From: Sphaerosporella brunnea
Lineage: Eukaryota; Ascomycota; Pezizomycetes; Pezizales; Pyronemataceae
Direction: 5' to 3'
Assembly: GCA_008704415.1 (NCBI GenBank)
Contig: VXIS01000215.1
Span: 1 to 64,000 of the forward strand
DNA length: 64,000 nt
The notes under the pieces are model-generated. The model did not search any database. It was not told where the DNA came from and was given only the letters and a program-made list of their open reading frames with translations. The position numbers were made by a program, and so were the translations under genes. Positions 10,698-20,600 of the stretch are shown piece by piece (the stretch's first letter is position 1; the number at the start of each line of letters is the position of its first letter).

Positions 10698-11727
10698 CTA
10701 GTTCCACAACCCCGCACCTTCCTCACTCCAGTCTTCGTCCTCCCCATCATACGGCTCCACAATCCCTCCCGCCCGATAGGACCGAAGTATAGCTTGCTCG
10801 AAGTGCCACCCAAACACACCCGGGGGCGGCGACCACTTTCGATCCTCTTCAGCAATCACGGAGTTGATGCTAGACCCGTTTACAATGCGCTGACTGTCGA
10901 GAGGCACCATTGTTCGTATGGTAAGTGTTTCCTATGCAAATGAGCATCCGCCATTTGTGAGAACAAGGAATTTGTCAGAGCATGGGTCCTACCGGCTCAA
11001 CAGTCCATAGATACGACTCGAAGAGGCGAACCTCGTCAGGCAGTAACACGAGCGTATTTTCTTGACACGCTGCTGCCGGCTCATCGTCCTCTATCTCAGG
11101 GAGCCCCCTCTCTCTCCGGATCGGATTTATCGCATTCTGTACGCAGGATTCAAACTCTTTGTCCAACATCAGTGGGACAACATGCGCTACTTTCGGATCC
11201 TCTGTGACCTGGTGAGCGTTTCTGCCCCGTCGCAGAAGGCGTGCCGTTGGTTGGATCAAGTAATCGCTGTTCGAATCGAGTTCCAGTAACGCGCAACATC
11301 TGCCACTCCTCTCGTCACTAGGTCCCGGATGGTTCTCATTCTCAAAATCGCAGTATTCCCGGAAATGTTCGAATATATAGTACTGCACGCCCGGAAGAAC
11401 GACCGTATCTAGGATATCCGGTGAACAATCCCTCGCGATGATGCCGAGACTGGAACCAGGCTGGTATAATGAAACGCGGTTGATCGCATCGATATCCAGA
11501 GGACAACCAAATCCGAGATCCTCCCGGGAACACTCTGCAACACAGTAAAATGCGAGACCGAGTTCCTTAAAAAGCTGACGGTAGGTGAGCTGTCCGTGCT
11601 GGTAAACGCCGGTTGAAAGGGGTTGGCGGCCGGGATATGGGATCTCCGTGATTCGGACGTTGCGGGATGACACTAATTTGGAGGAACAGGGGTTTATATC
11701 TATATCGTTCGCGTGCTGGTTGTCCAT
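10698..11727 (-). CDS. Degenerate HNH-like protein, 322 residues
   Basis: The model joins 11727-10993 and 10931-10698 with a 61-base intron (GTAGGA..CATAG); the splice falls at the same codon as the first intron of the neighbouring HNH gene (after WTVEP / WTVDP). The N-terminal part (RNVRITEIP, LTYRQLFKELGLAF) matches that gene, as does the tail (WHFEQAILRSYRAG). The nuclease core is eroded: the CVVTG knuckle is missing, AHVVP keeps H182, but the last catalytic histidine is replaced (DEVRLFESYLW where the neighbour has DLHALFDAWLW). It probably does not cut DNA. The reading frame is intact, so loss of catalysis is not simply gene death. Confidence 0.75.
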
Positions 11728-11879
11728 GATGTTCGTGGTTGCGTGGCGCTGAAAAACAGGAGAACGCCGCTCATAATGGTTGTGATGGACCCGAGCCTAT
11801 CCTATATGCACGCACGAATCAACTTTTACTTTCGTGACATACTTTGAAAGTGACGCATACTTCGTCTGAAGTTTCACTG

Positions 11880-11950
11880 GTAGCTTTCCGGTGCGCAATA
11901 TAAGTTTAGGTAAACTTAACCTCTAGATTACAGCGCTTGAGAGAGGTATC
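11880..11950 (+). repeat. Dispersed repeat, copy 1
   Basis: GGTAGCTT..GCAATATAA.TTT.GGTAAACT.A..CTCTAGATT.CAGCGCTTGAGAG.GGTAT.AAAC occurs here and again at 58731-58806 in the same orientation, with about 85 percent identity by eye. The AATATAA and TAGATT words give it a promoter look, and this copy lies 150 bases upstream of the degenerate HNH gene start. Confidence 0.6.
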
Positions 11951-12388
11951 AAACTTTTTTTGAATCGGCCAGCGGCGGCCCAATATCGCATCCAGGAGAA
12001 ACTGCCACCGCACCCGGACGGAGATTATCAGGGCAACTCATCGACCCGACAACACACCAGTGTTCCGAACGGTCCGTTCGGTCCGGTCCTGGCTCTGGAC
12101 CGGACTGGATCGCATGCCGCGATCCAGTCTTCAGGACAGACCAGGACTGGCAGTCTTTTTGGTACTGCGGTCTGGACCGCCTGCAGTCGACTGCAGTCGA
12201 CCGTTGTTTGGGCGTTCACCAGAACACTATCTGTTGCCAATTTTCTACCAATACATGACCACCGCTATCCCGCTATCCCGCTATCTCTCTCTCCCGGTTC
12301 CCTGCTCTCCTCGTCCTCCGCTGTTCTGTTTCCTCTTTTCAAGCTCAGCTTTGGATATTGCCTCGAGCATTTCATCAAGCTCCTGTAA

Positions 12389-12697
12389 TTAGGAATATTT
12401 GGCGGAGATCAATCCATCGCGCGCCCAGCTATTGAAACACTCCAGACCGCTGATAGCGTCATCGCTCAAGATGCACCGACGATCCGTAATGGTCAATTTT
12501 GCACTGCTGAAGACGCGCTCCGGTTCAGCAGACATAGCAGGTATAGGTAGGTACTCAAGCGCCATGCGTGCTAGGTCCTTGCAGCATGGCTCGGTGCGCT
12601 TTGCAGCCCAATATTTGATGACATCCTGAACAGCATGCTCATCAAGCGGTGCCCCATGTTGAAAGACTTCCATGCTATCACGGCCCAAATCGTCCAC
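12389..12697 (-). pseudogene. hAT transposase, C-terminal dimerisation domain
   Basis: The frame carries the conserved hAT dimerisation signature: LARMALEYLPIPAMSAEPER followed by VFSSAKLTITDRR and LECFNSWARDGLI, then a stop. This domain holds hAT transposase subunits together. Upstream the frame reads HEPEFVQRQAVDDLGRD and then a 29-base tandem duplication at 12752-12810, after which the nested element begins, so the catalytic part is missing. On its own the fragment cannot transpose the element. Confidence 0.85.
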
Positions 12698-12815
12698 AGC
12701 CTGCCGCTGGACGAACTCTGGCTCATGCGAATTGAAAGCGAGGTGACTGCGTGTGCTGTGGTTGAAGTTTGAGCTTCGGAGGTCGTGGTTGAAGTTTGAG
12801 CTTCGGAGGTGGTGG

Positions 12816-13604
12816 TTACAGCAATTACCCTAACACAAGGCCAAACTCAGGGCGGGGGATAGAAGAAATTAGACTTTGGGGTCGGGTAAAACTGCTAAGA
12901 CACCGTGGAGACATGAGGCTGGTGACGTCTGCAGAGTACCTGAGCAAAGGCAGCCCAGCTTTCCTCCGCCCAGCGTTTCCATCACCAGGGTTCACCAGCG
13001 CTTCTGCCCCAAACAGCTGTTGAACGAGGTTTGTCGGAGGCGTCGCGGGAAGACCGAACATCCATGAGAACGCCCGGACGAACCGCAAACAGAGAGGGAA
13101 AGAGGTAGAACACACTCACCAGGGAGGTTGCGAGTTGCCTCTTGCGGGGTGCGGTGGCAGCAAAACGCCCATTGTTGGTCGCCATCGAAGGAAAGAGAGA
13201 ACAGAAAGAGAGAAGAGCTATATCTACAAACAACCCCCCGATATCTTGAACCCCGAACCCATCGACCTCCTCAACCCGTCAAATTCAACGGCCAGCGCCA
13301 TTGCACAACGGCTGCTCAAAAATAGCGCCGTTGGCAATATTGTTCCTCAAGTCCATCACGTAGTCTGTCGAGAAATCAAGTATCTCACACTTGTTGATCC
13401 AGGTTGTGAAATGGGCGCTTTTCCCCAGAGCAAACTGTTGCATCTTGGAGTGCGCGGAGCGTGGAAATGACGTACAATCCCACAGCGGCGAGCGTGACCA
13501 GCCACACCACCCGCAGGCATCTGTGCAGTTTTACCCGACCCCAAAGTCTAATTTCTTCTATCCCCCACCCTGAGTTTGGCCTTGTGTTAGGGTAATTGCG
13601 GTAA
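12816..13604. mobile_element. Nested element with 80-base inverted repeats
   Basis: Positions 12816-12895 and 13525-13604 are inverted copies, about 95 percent identical, beginning TTAC.GCAATTACCCTAAC. The internal 630 bases contain a minus-strand start MATNNGRFAATAPRKRQLAT followed by GTGAGT, a perfect fungal 5' splice site, so a small spliced gene may be inside. Target duplication is not clear: TTA on the left faces TAA on the right. The element sits within the hAT element at 12058-13949, directly behind its transposase remnant. The superfamily is not determined. Confidence 0.75.
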
Positions 13605-14601
13605 GGGTTATGGACACACGTTGAGAATGACGACCGGTGGCGAGAGGAATCAAATTTTGTTCGCCGGCCAAGAAAGGGTCCACGGCGGCGGTGGGGCATG
13701 GAAAAGGGTCCACCGCGGCAAACGGACTCCCGGCGGGTTTCTACTATGATACATATCACAAGCTCGGTACACCTACAATCTTACTCAGCATCCAGTCGAC
13801 TGCAGTTGACTGCGGTCTTTCCCGGTCCCTGGCACCCGTGGACTGGATCAGACTAGATCGTGGTGGTCCTCGTGAAGTGCGGACCGGATTGGATCGTACC
13901 AGTCGGTCCGATCCAGTCTGCAGTCCTGGACGGACCGTACGGAACACTGCAACACACGCGCATCTGACATGGTAACGCCCAGCCGATACGCCACCGCCCC
14001 TTATTGGACGTGAACCGCTACCTGACACCCTATATCTGAGCGCGGAGTAACTGTCCTTGCCCTCTTAAACGTGCGGAACCGACTGCCCTCGTCAGTGTGG
14101 TTTCTAGTACTCAACTGTTGAGATCTCCACGTGCCATACTGGACCCCTGACTACTTGTCCCTCGCCGATTCCTTTTCCTAGGCCTCCTCAGTGTCGTGAG
14201 ACTGGTCCCGCTATCGATGCTCTGGCTGGTGTTCAACTGCTTGAGACGTGGTGGAAATCGCCAGAGTTGTCAATATCCGGCCCAAAAAGCCCAGGCGGTC
14301 CGTGTATTGATGGCGTTTCTTCTGCGGGGCCGATGCCTAGTACGTCATCCTGTTGAGGGTATCATGTGTTGAGAATCTTTTTTTGTTTGATGGTCACATT
14401 TTCTGCACATTCAATGGGATAGGCGCAAATTAAATTATGTAGACCACAATAGATGATTTTTTACAACTGGCATATGATCGCTCCGCATGACTTGATATTA
14501 TACGTCGGCGCATTACCTGGAACACACGAGCGCTTGCTCAGAGCGCAGCCTCGACGAGGTCACCTCTGCAAACCTGATACCAGCCGGATCGACTGGGAGC
14601 A

Positions 14602-14739
14602 CTACGTAGCGCCTTTATTCAGGAACTTGGCACCCTTGATCTCGGCATTGTTGAAGGCTTCATGGGTCAGCGCGGAGTACTGGCACAGCAGCGACTTCAG
14701 GTATTGGAACAGTTCGTCGGGCGTCCATTGTTCGACCAT
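14602..14739 (-). CDS. SAM-like first exon
   Basis: An ATG at 14739 opens MVEQWTPDELFQYLKSLLCQ and continues through LTHEAFNNAEIKGAKFLNKG to a TAG after 45 codons. The pattern W-x-x-x-E/D-L-x-x-Y-L ... F-x-x-x-x-I-x-G-x-x-F-L is that of a SAM-type helical domain, used for protein-protein contacts. A 5' splice site GTAGTGC overlaps the stop, so this is probably the first exon of a longer minus-strand gene whose later exons I could not follow below 14560. Confidence 0.45.
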   Translation of the reverse strand: MVEQWTPDELFQYLKSLLCQYSALTHEAFNNAEIKGAKFLNKGAT

Positions 14740-14920
14740 CGCAGTGTAGGCGGGTTGCTAAGCAGGGATACAGTCAGGAGCAGGAGCAGTTGGTAGGACA
14801 CTGGACGGGAGGTCGCAGCGAGGAGGTGGAGCGTATTGCAAGATGGAAAGAGGGAACGCTTTACAGTGGGGACGTGCTAACCTCGGTGCCCGCTACAGTA
14901 CCAACGTCCCTATTCCAAAA

Positions 14921-15175
14921 CTAGACGCCGTCAATCATCATTACTAGGTCTTCCATGTGGCATTCGGCATTTACCATGGTCCAAGCCTCCTGCTCCATGA
15001 TGTAACCGCCACGCTCATAGGTGAAAGCAAGAGAGTCGTCTTTCTGACTCGGTTCGAACCAACGACCACATGCCGCTTCTTGTCTAGCGAAGAACTGGCG
15101 GGCTCCGTCTGAAATGAAGGTGTATCCACACTGCACACGGGCAGCGGGTCCGTCCACGGCCTCGTCTTGGTGCAC
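14921..15175 (-). CDS. Hypothetical exon
   Basis: The open frame has coding character: ISDGARQFFARQEAACGRWF, then YERGGYIMEQEAWTMVNAEC and an acidic end. It has no ATG at its upstream edge and is probably an internal or last exon of an unknown gene. Its relation to the SAM-like exon 180 bases downstream is unclear. Confidence 0.3.
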   Translation of the reverse strand: MHQDEAVDGPAARVQCGYTFISDGARQFFARQEAACGRWFEPSQKDDSLAFTYERGGYIMEQEAWTMVNAECHMEDLVMMIDGV

Positions 15176-15615
15176 GCAGCGGCACGGTTGCTGGCTTTAC
15201 CAGTCGCAAGTAGCCAACACTTACCGTTGGCTCGCTGGCCCAGGATTGGCGCGGCTGGCCGTAAGATCTTCCATCGAGATTCCATTCGCTTTTTGCGTTC
15301 GATTCGTCGGTGGCGCCCTGGTATGGAGCGGTGCGTAATCAATGTCCTGGCAGTACTGATACTGAGTGTTTCTTCATTGGGAATCACTCACCCACTTCGT
15401 TCGCACTACTGTTGGAATCGCAGCGTCATAGAGTGATGTATGCATGGCGAGTATGTGTGTAGTATAGGGAAAGGGAGAGCAGATCGGATGTCATGTGGAG
15501 CAACCCGGGCTGCTCTTAATTTCACTGTTCCACCACGCATTGTTCAACCAGCCATAGATCGTCTACCGTGGCGATAGGACCCAACAGGGAGATCCTACGT
15601 TTGACGTATGGAACA

Positions 15616-16444
15616 TCAGCACAATATGGCGTGCTCGTGGGAGCAGATTATCCCAAGCTGAGGTCCCTCCATAACAAAAAGCCCAATCACCGACGGACGG
15701 CGTCTCTGACTGTGACAAAAAGTTAGTGTTTCAACGGACCGGACAGCGGCTTGTGATGCCGTCCAAACCTGACTGCACGTTTCGTAATGCTCTACCCAGA
15801 CACAACCTTCGTGGACTATGTCTCTGAACATCGTTTTCCTCCAACACAGAATCCCTGGTTGTACTATTGATCTTGCGCTGGATCTATTGTCTTTTCAAGC
15901 ATTGGCCAATGGCACCGCTTCCGACAGGTTCACATAATCAAACTGCTATCGTTCTGCGTTGCCATCGGTCGAGGGAAGTCCGTCTGTCCTTTATCCGCAG
16001 TTCCCGGAGAACCGACTCCTGGATCAAGATTTGTTAAGAGTTGCGCCCGCTGTATACATATCACAGCGGTAACAAATTGATCACACGCACGGCGTAGAGT
16101 GTAGTTGCACAAACACAAAGCCCAGCGCTCAATCCTGAGCGAAAACATAAACGGAAATGATGTTTTCGCCAGGAAAAAACACCGGCTGGGGAACCGTCAA
16201 GTTCCACCGAATCTTTCGATTATCGTCACTTGGTTGCGATCATCTGGCGGAATTATTGCAGCCTGTCGACGATTTGCGTGTGGTGCTGGTGGTCCTTGGC
16301 TTCCAGTCCCTTATGGCGTGCCTCGATCGTTTGCTTCAGCTGGCTAGTTGTCTCTTGCGTGGCACTGAGCGTGCTGTCGAAACGCTGGTCGGTCTTCAGT
16401 GCCGAGATCTCGATTTTGCCGAAGCTTGAACGTGTCGGTCTCAT
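15616..16444 (-). CDS. Possible multi-exon gene with coiled coil
   Basis: Two stretches have coding character. From an ATG at 16444 to 16253 the frame reads MRPTRSSFGKIEISALKTDQ and then a Gln/Lys/Glu/His-rich helical part ending HHTQIVDRLQ, consistent with a coiled coil. From 15831 to 15616 another frame reads FRDIVHEGCVWVEHYETCSQ and on to a stop. Whether they belong together is not proven. The family is not recognised. Confidence 0.3.
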
Positions 16445-16589
16445 CGGTCGGACAAGTCTGGTTGTCACATTTGACTAGACTAAATTATAGTAGTCCGTCG
16501 ACTGGTTTATAGTGCGGCCGCGCACCGAACCCATCTGCCGACGTTGAGGGTTGGCGCGGTGCTTCAATCATGGCCAGTTCAATGCGAAA

Positions 16590-16784
16590 ATGAAGTCTGT
16601 TCCACTATCTACTGTCCTCAACATCACTTTCCCCCACATTGTCACTGCCCTCCTCTTCTTCCTCTTCTTTCTCCCAACACCACACGCCCTCCTCCTCAAT
16701 CCATGTCCCTGGCGCGCGATTCCAGAAACCCCAAGTCGGGCGCTCCCACTGTCAACGCAGTTAGCATGCACAGACCTCTTTTGA
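16590..16784 (+). CDS. Putative small secreted protein
   Basis: An ATG at 16590 opens a 64-codon frame whose first 35 residues form a hydrophobic signal-like segment (IVTALLFFLFFLPTPHALLL) followed by NPCPWRAIPETPSRALPLST and a Cys-containing end. The antisense strand also has a long frame here, so the call is weak. If real, the product would be exported. Confidence 0.25.
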   Translation: MKSVPLSTVLNITFPHIVTALLFFLFFLPTPHALLLNPCPWRAIPETPSRALPLSTQLACTDLF

Positions 16785-17028
16785 CACCCGGATTACGGTA
16801 CCGACCTCCAGTGGTGGTGTCTCCGGATCCGGAGGTGTCATGGGCAACCTGTAGAGCCACCTGAGAATCAGGCGCAACGGCATGCCGGAGAGGCTGGGTT
16901 TCAGCTCGCGCGGGTGGTGTCGTTGTGTGAACGGCCATGTTGCGGGTGACATATCTTGTAGTGATGATGAAAAAGGGGGATGAGGATGGTGAGGTGGGGG
17001 CGCACCCTAGCGCAGCGTAGCTCACTGC

Positions 17029-17569
17029 TCATCGTTCGCGGGTTATGGGATATCGCTCCGCTTCAAGCCTAAACCGTGATACGAGTTCGACTCGGCTGAC
17101 GGGAGCCAGCAGGTGGCTATGGTCGATTCCATCCATAGTGAGGTTTTCACGGTATTCCGTCGCCGCAGTAGTGTCAGAGATTCGGTCATAGAAACTGACT
17201 GGACGCTCTCCGGCGCATGGAATGTGCAGCCCCCGGCCACTGACCGGCGTAATCATATGGTGATGATTTCCGAAGGAAGCTCAAACGCAGTGTGTTGTAT
17301 CGCACACTGTGGTTCGTGAGTGCCGGGCATGTAGTTGTGGCTGTGGTGTAAGGGGCAAGTGGAGATGATGGCGTTTTTGCCACTGCCAGATCATATCTTG
17401 TTTTCCTCGTCCACCTGCGCCGGGGCCGCTTATAGGCTGGAGTGAGCCATCGGTTGAGTTGGAATACAATGTAGCGGACGTGATTGTAGTTCATCTTAAC
17501 TTCCAGATATTCAATCGCTGCATTCAACCACCTGTCTGTCAAAGGACCGGGCTGGTCCGGTTCGGCCAT
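17029..17569 (-). CDS. Hypothetical gene, two segments
   Basis: It begins at an ATG at 17569 (MAEPDQPGPLTDRWLNAAIE) and runs through YNHVRYIVFQLNRWLTPAYK with a basic region after it. Coding character shifts frame near 17260 to MITPVSGRGLHIPCAGERPV and ends ..ERYPITRER at 17029. A short intron or a frameshift lies between. No family is recognised. Confidence 0.35.
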
Positions 17570-17826
17570 AACTAGGGTTCATCTCGGGATAGCCCCCCCA
17601 CACAATGCATTTGAAGACTATGCGTACCTGAATACTTGGGAGTTTGAGGGCAAGGTCTCAATGCTGACCAGCTGTGCGCATCCTACCCGATCGATCATCG
17701 CCGATCGATAGGTCGTTCAGACTTGGAAGGTCGCGGGGCATGCCTTGAACATCGGCATTAGACGGCGGCGCAAAGCGATGGCAATTTGTCTGTCCTCCTC
17801 GCAAGTATCCTTACAATCAGCTGCAC

Positions 17827-18770
17827 ATGGATGCCGAAATACAGGTTCTCAAACGTCCGGGTGGTATTGTCGCGGGTGGTATGGGCCATAGCCGCGGTAC
17901 CATGGTGACATCTAGTGTGTCGTTTACACTCTCAGTCGGCGTACATCACCTTGAATCCGTTCATCCAGATTCACTCAGGTTTGATCAAGTCGAATACGTT
18001 TTGCAAAGTACAGCTGAACCAACAACACAAGGCATGAATTGGACAAAACCACCGCCGAATACGTTTTTTGTAAGCCACGATGTTGGAATGGATAATCTCA
18101 CGCCTGGACGGACGCTTGAGCGGTGTCGTTGGTCGGGGGATTTTCACCGGAAGCAACACCAATTGGACCTTGAATGGGGCCGCTCAGACAGGCGTTTATA
18201 TTTTTTTCGACGTTTCTGGGTTTAAGGCCAGTTTCGGCGTCAAATGGCTTACAGACATCGATAAACAGCCGGTTGAAAATTCGGATATCCAAGTCAAAAA
18301 CGCCCGTCTGAGCGGCCCTAATACGTCATCTGCTGTAGAAACGGCGGTACAATTTCGTGGCTGGGTGGTAGCAATCTCAACCGTCAATATCGACGCCATC
18401 GGGGTCGGTCGGCATTCTCCAGTGATAGCCGTTGCAATGGATATGACACTATGCTTGAGAGGTGCCATGTTGTTTGCGGTACGCAGCATCAACACTTCGT
18501 TGTTGATCCTTGCGAGAATGGAAATAACAAGAATTGACACACTAAAAAATGAAAGGGGTATTGTTTACAAATGATGGACCCTGAAGCACAGTCGACTGCA
18601 CCGTCTGTATGCATCACCAATGCAGCCAGCGTGCCCCGCGTAACGCATCCAGAAGCAACTCCTCACCCACAGATGCACTCTGCTACTACGAGCGTGCATG
18701 ACACTCCCTCTTCCATCGCTATAATTTTAACTGCCATGGCGCCGCGGGCCGTAAATGTGTAGCGTTTTTA
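17827..18770 (+). pseudogene. Decayed gene with Cys-rich 3' part
   Basis: Coding-like stretches follow one another in different frames: NWTKPPPNTFFVSHDVGMDN (18010-18110), FTGSNTNWTLNGAAQTGVYI with FFDVSGFKASFGVKW (18140-18250), and CCRNGGTISWLGGSNLNR ... RCNGYDTMLERCHVVCGTQH with DPCENG (18330-18540). The last has six Cys with spacing like a small secreted protein. At least two frame changes without clear introns are needed, so decay is likely. I could not match it to a known lectin or toxin-like family. Confidence 0.3.
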
Positions 18771-18923
18771 TGGGCGATAGGCATAAGCAACAGAATCGTG
18801 GAGCTTCGCTGACAGTAAGCTTAGTCATCACCGCCCAGGGTGGCCACTCCTTGCAGAACTACACCAAGCGGGAGAAGAGTACTCGAAGTTGAATCCCCAC
18901 GTTCATTTGAAGAAAGCGGAAAA

Positions 18924-19118
18924 ATGGATGGCGAGCGGGATCTGAACGTTTTTGAATTAGTGGACTCTCTTTGTTTCCAGCTGTGCCTGCACCGCAAGCA
19001 TCATTTAATCGTGATTGCAGACCTTCTTGCCGATCCCAACATCACCAATGTTGTCTTTGTAGTTGGATCGACTTACGGCCTCGTGACTACAGTCGCCAAA
19101 CTGGACAAGGGCAGATGA
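18924..19118 (+). CDS. Hypothetical exon
   Basis: An ATG at 18924 opens a 64-codon frame reading MDGERDLNVFELVDSLCFQL and ILE/VAL-rich IADLLADPNITNVVFVVGST. Balanced composition suggests coding. Possibly part of a longer plus-strand gene; not recognised. Confidence 0.28.
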   Translation: MDGERDLNVFELVDSLCFQLCLHRKHHLIVIADLLADPNITNVVFVVGSTYGLVTTVAKLDKGR

Positions 19119-19433
19119 AACCGGCCGTGCCAACCGCAATCATAGCGGAGAGAATGTCAGAATCGCATAACTCTGCGATAATGGTTGTGAATACCCCCCT
19201 TGTCAAGTTCGTTTGCGGGGAAGTCAAAACAAACGGACGCAAGGAAACACCTCTGCCTTTCCCCGTTGGAACACCGTGATGACTTGACTCTGGTACTCGC
19301 GAGTACCGGATCCACCCGTTGCGACACCCGCTCAAGCTGCTCAGGCAATCACGGCCACCATCCCACCATCTAGTTGACTTCACGCAAAACCTCCTTAGGA
19401 AAAATCCATTCCGGCCTTGACCAGGGAACGCAT

Positions 19434-19664
19434 TCATGCTAGAGAGTGATACAGGGAGCTTTTGAAAGTCGCTACCTCGCTGGGGTACAGTCGCCTATAG
19501 CTGTTAGGCGTTGTGCTTGATATGTAGGTACAGGGTTGATTCCACACAACCATTCCATCACTGGTCCAACGGGGTTCTGAACCAAATTTTTCAAATGGAT
19601 TTGGCACCTTCAGCTCACGGCCGTGCGAAACAGGGTATATTGACGCGAATGTTCTCATACCCAA
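19434..19664 (-). CDS. Hypothetical exon
   Basis: The frame reads VPNPFEKFGSEPRWTSDGMV and NQPCTYISSTTPNSYRRLYP before its stop. An ATG (MRTFASIYPV) lies near the upstream edge. The residue mix is gene-like but no domain is seen. Confidence 0.28.
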   Translation of the reverse strand: MGMRTFASIYPVSHGRELKVPNPFEKFGSEPRWTSDGMVVWNQPCTYISSTTPNSYRRLYPSEVATFKSSLYHSLA

Positions 19665-20129
19665 GCTAGTGAATATCAGATCCTTTCACACCTGCGTTGT
19701 TCGCCAACGAGTGCTCGCCCGCCGTTCTATTCGCATCAGTACTCACAGTATTCAACATGGAGCAGCCGGAGAGCCCAAGCAGCTATCCCATGGCGCAGTC
19801 GATGATGCCCAGGCACCGCGAAGCATTGAAAGGCTTCCAGCTGAAGCTGCCAGCAAAGTGGAGATCCAGACCGGCGGAACCTCTTGGTGGATGCCAGCGC
19901 TTTCTCGTCTAGCGGCGGTCCAGCCTCCTATTTTACCCCACAAGCATCCATACACACAGACCCTTCGTTTTGCCGGGAAGCCATCTTCCATAACGCGCAA
20001 TTTCAGTCTCCCTGGATCGCTCCATACTGCGTGACTTCACGACCATTAGCTAGAGGTTGATCAGACTTCCATCGTTCCATCCAATCACAGTGCAACCCGC
20101 ACACACGTACAAAAAGGTTGGCGTTTTGA

Positions 20130-20600
20130 GGATACATTGGGTCAAGGATGACACCAGGGCCTGGCCTGGGTGTTTAGGAGGGTTTACGGATACGAGGTGA
20201 CGCCGCTTGTGATTCCCAGCGTGCGAACCTCCGAACTCGCACAAAATGCGACTGTGATGGTGCTGCTAGAGAAGGTGAACGCGCTCGATTGCCCCGACTC
20301 CGTGCTCATCGTTGTATGCGGTGGCCATACGCGAGGCTAGGCCGGACCGCATCCGGACTGCAATTTTATCGCCGCCCTGCTCGATGTGTTGAAGAGTTCT
20401 GGGGGACTGCTCCGTAACGGCTGCCCAGATCCATGCAGTGCTGGTGCGCAAGGCCAATGACTACCTCCTGGAGGTATGCGGAGCTTGGGAGCAGGCTGTT
20501 GGGCAGCATGTGCCTGCCACGGCTTGACCGAAGCCAGTCGGACACTTTCACTCTTCCCGACGCGTCGCAAATCAAAATTGTTGTGAAGGTGTTCCATTAG
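20130..20600 (+). pseudogene. Caspase-like (peptidase C14) remnant
   Basis: The frame at about 20165-20340 reads FRRVYGYEVTPLVIPS and LDCPDSVLIVVCGGHTRG. This has the layout of the p20 part of fungal caspase-like proteins, in which a strand ending in GGH gives the catalytic histidine. After a frame change come FIAALLDVLKSSG and SVTAAQIHAVLVRKANDYLL, which resemble the later FT-AL-DVL and FSV-LH parts. The stretch that should carry the catalytic cysteine (a D-x-C-x-A-G type motif about 50 residues after GGH) is missing, and there are frame changes, so the gene is broken. The family call rests on motif order only. Confidence 0.42.

Larger units (their letters stand above)
12058..13949 (-). mobile_element. 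hAT transposon with exact target duplication
   Basis: The left end is CAGTGTTCCGAACGGTCCGT; the right end read inward is CAGTGTTCCGTACGGTCCGT. Exact 8-base duplications CAACACAC flank it at 12050-12057 and 13950-13957. Subterminal regions are full of GGACCGGAC/GTCCGGTCC and GCAGTCGACTGC words. Length is 1892 bases. A minus-strand transposase C-terminus remains near the left end, and a separate inverted-repeat element occupies the middle. The near-perfect ends and exact duplication suggest a recent insertion, although the transposase is incomplete. Confidence 0.93.

Noticed and set aside
15040..15075. GGTTCGAACC, a tRNA B-box-like word
   Set aside because: No A box, no cloverleaf stems at the right distance, and it lies in a minus-strand coding-like exon (GRWFEPSQ).
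16950..16970. TAGTGATGATG as another hAT end of the 27.7-kb type
   Set aside because: No GGCTCG subterminal words and no partner end nearby.
18080..18574. Idea that the 17.8-18.8 kb gene encodes a pore-forming or lectin-type protein
   Set aside because: Only loose pattern similarity; motif order did not fit any such family, and frames are broken.
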